Assembly (NCBI GenBank): GCA_023437715.1
Contig: JAEZFK010000069.1
Span: 1 to 52,253 of the forward strand
Origin: Bacillota bacterium
Lineage (GTDB): Bacteria; Bacillota; Clostridia; Lachnospirales; Lachnospiraceae
Direction of reading: 5' to 3'
Length of the DNA stretch: 52,253 bases
The translations under genes were made by a program, and so were the position numbers. This document shows, piece by piece, positions 49,228 through 52,253 of the stretch (its first letter is position 1; each line of letters opens with the position of its first letter). The notes beneath the pieces are model-generated. The model was given only the letters and a program-made list of their open reading frames with translations. It had not been told where the DNA came from and made no database searches.

Positions 49228-50682
49228 ATGAGTAATTCAACACAAACATCGGCAAGAGACAGAATTCATGCCTTGCTTGATGAAAACAGTTTTGTTGAAA
49301 TCGGCGGGCACATTACCGCAAGGGCCACTGATTTTAACATGACCGCAAGGGAAACTCCGGCTGACGGTGTGGTTACCGGCTACGGTACCATCGGCGGCTG
49401 CCTTGTTTATGTGTACAGCCAGGACGCGTCAGTTCTGGGCGGCTCTGTAGGCGAAATGCATGCCGGAAAGATCAAAAGACTTTACGGTTTTGCGATGAAA
49501 ACAGGGGCTCCTGTTATCGGTCTGGCAGACTGCGCCGGCTTAAGGCTGCAGGAAGCTACCGACGCCTTAAACGGCTTTGGAGAGATCTATATGAGCCAGA
49601 CTCTGGCTTCTGGCGTAATTCCTCAAATAACAGCAATATTCGGAACCTGCGGCGGCGGCATGGCTGTTTCTGCAGCCTTATCAGACTTTACCCTCATGGA
49701 AAGAAAGAGCGGTAAACTATTCGTCAATTCCCCCAATGCCATTTATGAAAATTATACGGAAAAATGCAATACCTCCTCCGCCGATTTCCAGAGCCGGGAA
49801 GCCGGAATGGTGGATTTTGCAGGTGAGGAAGAGGAAGTTCTGGAAAGGATCAGAGCCCTTGTTTCCATTCTTCCCGCCAATAACGAGGATGATTTATCTT
49901 ACGGAGAGTGTCTTGACGATTTAAACCGTATTTGCCCGGATCTGTCCAATTATGCGGGAGATACGGCCATTGCCCTGACCCGGATTTCCGACGGAGAGTT
50001 CTTTCTGGAAACCAGAAAGGAATATGGGCCATCCATGGTTACAGGCTTTATCCGCTTAAACGGCAGGACCATAGGCTGTGTGGCAAACAGGACCGAATCC
50101 TATGATGAAAGCGGCTTAAAGTCAGGCGAATATGCCCCTCTTTTAACCTCTGAGGGCTGCCGGAAAGCCGCGGAATTTGTGAGCTTTTGCGATGGCTTCA
50201 ATATTCCGGTTCTTACCCTGGTGAACGTGAAAGGATATGAGGCTACCACAAGCTCGGAAAAGAGCATTGCCAAAGCAGCGGCAAGGCTTACCTATGCATT
50301 TGCCAATGCGACAGTTCCGAAAGTGACGGTTGTCATCGGGCAGGCCCTGGGAACCGCGTATCTGACCATGAACAGCAAATCCATCGGCGCGGACGTGGTA
50401 TATGCCTGGCCCGAGGCGGCCATCGGCATGATGGAGCCGGAGGAAGCGGCGAAGATCATGTATGGGGAGGAAATCAAGAAGGCAGAGGACGGAAAGTCTC
50501 TTATAAAAGAGAAAGCGGAAACCTACCGGCTTCTCCAGGCCAGCGCCCTTTCCGCGGCAAAGAGAGGATATGTTGACGACATTATTGAAGCCGGAGAAAC
50601 AAGAGCCCGTGTGATTGCGGCATTTGAAATGTTATTCACAAAGAGAGAGGATCGTCCGGCAAAAAAACATGGCACGATTTAG
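49228..50682 (+). CDS. Acyl-CoA carboxyltransferase / methylmalonyl-CoA decarboxylase alpha-type subunit
   Basis: A 484-residue carboxyltransferase of the crotonase-like fold, as in MmdA, propionyl-CoA carboxylase beta and the 12S subunit of transcarboxylase. The N half has DENSFVEIGGHITAR, VTGYGTIGGCLVYVYSQD, the CoA-binding GLADCAGLRLQEATD and FGTCGGGMAVSAALSDFTLM. The C half has GYEATTSSEKSIAKAAARLTYAFANA and TMNSKSIGADVVYAWPEAAIGMMEPE. ATG 49228 follows GGAGGA. It moves CO2 between acyl-CoA and biotin and is coupled here with OadG, BCCP and OadA-like genes. Which acyl-CoA it uses cannot be decided. Confidence 0.9.
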   Translation: MSNSTQTSARDRIHALLDENSFVEIGGHITARATDFNMTARETPADGVVTGYGTIGGCLVYVYSQDASVLGGSVGEMHAGKIKRLYGFAMKTGAPVIGLADCAGLRLQEATDALNGFGEIYMSQTLASGVIPQITAIFGTCGGGMAVSAALSDFTLMERKSGKLFVNSPNAIYENYTEKCNTSSADFQSREAGMVDFAGEEEEVLERIRALVSILPANNEDDLSYGECLDDLNRICPDLSNYAGDTAIALTRISDGEFFLETRKEYGPSMVTGFIRLNGRTIGCVANRTESYDESGLKSGEYAPLLTSEGCRKAAEFVSFCDGFNIPVLTLVNVKGYEATTSSEKSIAKAAARLTYAFANATVPKVTVVIGQALGTAYLTMNSKSIGADVVYAWPEAAIGMMEPEEAAKIMYGEEIKKAEDGKSLIKEKAETYRLLQASALSAAKRGYVDDIIEAGETRARVIAAFEMLFTKREDRPAKKHGTI

Positions 50683-50699
50683 AATGAGGTGACAGGCAT

Positions 50700-51488
50700 A
50701 TGAAACTGAACGTGAAACGAATCGTATTGGGACTTACTATGGCAGTCTGCCTCTTCTCGCTATCTGCATGCGGCAAGTCTGGTACCGTCAGTGATACCAC
50801 GGCCAAGACCGGTGAGGTTGACGAAAGCGTCCGCCCGCAGCTGGAACAGCTTCCGGCTGACTATTTAAATTTTTTTGCCGGTTTACAGGACGAGGATTTT
50901 GCTGCACTTAAGACAAGGACGGAAGGCCAGGCGCAGTATGAGGCCCTTGCATCCGGGGCGGATACCTGGCAGAGCATAAGGAATGACTTGGGCGCTCTGG
51001 TGTCTGTGGAGGATAAAGCTATTGTAAAGAGCACGTCCGACGGCTATATGGCAACGGCCCATGCGGTATTTGAAAAGAGAGAGATGGATTTTTCCATTAC
51101 AACCGATCCTGGGCTTACCAAGGTCATCAGTGTGGATTTTTCACCGGAGTATACAACAGGCGAGAGGCTGGGAAAGGGGGAGTATAACGGTCCTATTGGG
51201 GTTGCCGTCATAATCCTTGGACTGATCCTCTTTGGGCTGTATAAATATATTGCCGTATCAAAGAAGGAAAAGAAGCCTGCTTTCATACCGGCGGCCCCGG
51301 AACCCGGTCCTGTTTTGGATGTCCCAGTCCAGACCGTGGAAAGGGAAGAGGAAAGAAATCTTTCAGAAGATCTGGAACTTGTAGCAGTTATTACAGCAGC
51401 AATCGCAGCATCCACAGGAACCTCGCCAAATGATCTGGTCGTCCGCTCTATCAGACGCGCACCGGCCGGGAAATGGAAAAACGCTTAA
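50700..51488 (+). CDS. OadG-like decarboxylase gamma subunit fused to an N-terminal lipoprotein domain
   Basis: A 262-residue chimera. The N terminus is a lipoprotein signal with lipobox LSAC (Cys25). An extracellular domain at about 35-155 follows (YLNFFAGLQDEDFAALKTRTEGQAQYEAL, VEDKAIVKSTSDGYMATAHAVFEK), of the kind seen in DUF3887-like proteins. One membrane helix (IGVAVIILGLILFGLYKYIA, 161-180) leads to a Pro/Glu-rich linker and the C-terminal segment LELVAVITAAIAASTGTSPND, typical of OadG/MmdD in clostridia. Classical OadG is only about 85 residues. It should link the cytoplasmic carboxyltransferase/BCCP to a membrane beta subunit that would lie beyond the window. Confidence 0.8.
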   Translation: MKLNVKRIVLGLTMAVCLFSLSACGKSGTVSDTTAKTGEVDESVRPQLEQLPADYLNFFAGLQDEDFAALKTRTEGQAQYEALASGADTWQSIRNDLGALVSVEDKAIVKSTSDGYMATAHAVFEKREMDFSITTDPGLTKVISVDFSPEYTTGERLGKGEYNGPIGVAVIILGLILFGLYKYIAVSKKEKKPAFIPAAPEPGPVLDVPVQTVEREEERNLSEDLELVAVITAAIAASTGTSPNDLVVRSIRRAPAGKWKNA

Positions 51489-51509
51489 TTAATCAGGAGG
51501 ATTATCATC

Positions 51510-51908
51510 ATGAAAAATTATACAATTACAGTGAATGGGAATGTTTATGACGTAACCGTAGAAGAAAAGACATCATCAGGCCCTGCAGCAGCGCCCGCCC
51601 CTAGAGCAGCAGCTCCTGCAGCGGCCCCTGTACCTGCTCCTGCAGCAGCGGCTCCCGCCCCCGCATCAAAGCCCCTTTCCTCAGGAACGGAAGGCTCCGT
51701 AAGAATAGAGGCTCCCATGCCAGGTAAGATCCTTGATGTTAAGGTCAGCCCGGGGCAGGCCGTAAAGAAGGGCGATGTTCTTGTCATCCTTGAAGCCATG
51801 AAGATGGAAAACGAAATCGTAACGCCTTCCGACGGAGTTGTGGCAGGCATTCACGTTGCCTCCGGTGATTCCGTAGTATCAGGCACGTTATTAGTTACAT
51901 TAAATTAA
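51510..51908 (+). CDS. Biotin carboxyl carrier protein
   Basis: A 132-residue biotinyl-domain protein. The first 20 residues (YTITVNGNVYDVTVEE) are the usual start of decarboxylase BCCPs. A flexible Ala/Pro-rich linker (25-55) follows, then the biotinyl domain with Lys98 in EAMKMENE as the biotin site. The arm carries carboxybiotin between the carboxyltransferase and the decarboxylase parts. A CAGGAGG site lies upstream; the gap to OadG is 21 bases. The C/G-rich repeats in the DNA at 51580-51680 only encode this linker. Confidence 0.93.
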   Translation: MKNYTITVNGNVYDVTVEEKTSSGPAAAPAPRAAAPAAAPVPAPAAAAPAPASKPLSSGTEGSVRIEAPMPGKILDVKVSPGQAVKKGDVLVILEAMKMENEIVTPSDGVVAGIHVASGDSVVSGTLLVTLN

Positions 51909-51979
51909 CCGGAAACAGAGGGAAGCCGCCGGTCTGCGGCAGTTCTCCCGTAAAATAACAATGACCAGGAGGTAAGACA

Positions 51980-52253
51980 ATGGCAGATATTGAAAAAAAG
52001 CCGGTTAAGATTGTGGAAACCGTTCTCCGGGACGCTCACCAGTCTTTGCTCGCTACAAGAATGACAACCGATCAGATGCTTCCCATTGTGGGGAAGATGG
52101 ACCAGGTTGGTTACCACGCAGTAGAATGCTGGGGCGGCGCGACCTTTGACGCATGTCTCCGTTTCTTGAAGGAAGATCCCTGGATGAGGCTGAGAAAGCT
52201 GAGGGACGGCTTTAAAAATACAAAGCTTCAGATGCTGTTCCGCGGACAGAACA
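51980..52253 (+). CDS. Oxaloacetate decarboxylase alpha / pyruvate carboxylase B-type subunit, 5' part
   Basis: The first 91 residues of a HMGL-like carboxyltransferase, cut by the window edge. The start VKIVETVLRDAHQSLLATRMTTDQMLPI with metal-ligand Asp and the following GYHAVECWGGATFDACLRFLKEDPW are typical of OadA, pyruvate carboxylase subunit B and the transcarboxylase 5S subunit. An AGGAGG site lies eight bases before ATG 51980. With the three upstream genes it forms a biotin-dependent decarboxylase or transcarboxylase unit. Confidence 0.92.
   Translation, partial: MADIEKKPVKIVETVLRDAHQSLLATRMTTDQMLPIVGKMDQVGYHAVECWGGATFDACLRFLKEDPWMRLRKLRDGFKNTKLQMLFRGQN

Noticed and set aside
51580..51680. 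Repetitive GCTCCTGCAGC-like DNA
   Set aside because: It encodes the Ala/Pro linker of the biotin carrier protein; it is not a DNA repeat element.
1..52253. CRISPR array, prophage, transposase or integrase
   Set aside because: No regularly spaced repeats and no phage or transposase-like protein were seen on either strand.

Overview
The window looks like chromosome from a spore-forming, anaerobic Lachnospiraceae-type Firmicute (Clostridium cluster XIVa / Lacrimispora-like). This is inferred from the cotJ spore-coat operon, rubrerythrin, a biotin-dependent decarboxylase of the Na+-pump type, PTS and sugar ABC operons, a DUF1292 protein, moderate G+C with strong AAGGAGG-type ribosome sites, and typical clostridial gene content. 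No insertion sequence, prophage, CRISPR array or rRNA gene was seen.

Positions 1-5650: the 3' half of carB, a small unknown gene, a minus-strand cotJABC operon, a NYN-type nuclease with two LOTUS domains, an AT-rich FkbM methyltransferase, and a tRNA-Val/tRNA-Met pair with promoter and terminator.

Positions 5700-16200: a lipid kinase, then ispF, cysS, mrnC and rlmB (isoprenoid, translation and RNA maturation genes). These run with almost no gap into a transglutaminase-like lipoprotein and a compact type IV pilus/type II secretion-like operon: GspF/PilC, four small membrane or pseudopilin proteins, and a PilT-like ATPase. A lactate dehydrogenase and tRNA-Thr follow.

Positions 16200-29850: housekeeping genes. 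They include a class A penicillin-binding protein, gltX, a UvrD-type helicase, a corrinoid adenosyltransferase, a DUF1292 protein, yedF, a membrane protein, an RsmF-like methyltransferase, an RluA-type pseudouridine synthase, a YitT protein, a NifX-like protein and a rubrerythrin with rubredoxin-like sites at both ends.

Positions 29850-36830: a carbohydrate operon with LacI regulator, lipoprotein binding protein, two permeases, an enolase-superfamily dehydratase and an RraA-family aldolase-like enzyme. It lacks its own ATPase gene. The gene set suggests uptake of a sugar acid or similar compound, dehydration, and aldol cleavage.

Positions 36830-45700: dinB, a D,D-carboxypeptidase, and a PTS locus. 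A PRD/EIIA-type activator lies opposite an HPr-like protein, EIIB, EIIC, EIIA and a GH1 phospho-glycosidase whose usual acid/base Glu is Gln. A promoter-linked motif occurs twice, once before the HPr gene and once before EIIB.

Positions 45700-52253: a cation/proton antiporter, a second YitT protein, a lipoprotein, and the start of a Na+-pump decarboxylase or transcarboxylase operon (carboxyltransferase, lipoprotein-OadG chimera, biotin carrier, 5' part of an OadA-like subunit).

The best candidates for under-described biology are the pilus-like operon with a single PilT-type ATPase, the PTS locus with a Ser46-less HPr and a Gln-variant GH1 enzyme, and the dehydratase/aldolase operon.
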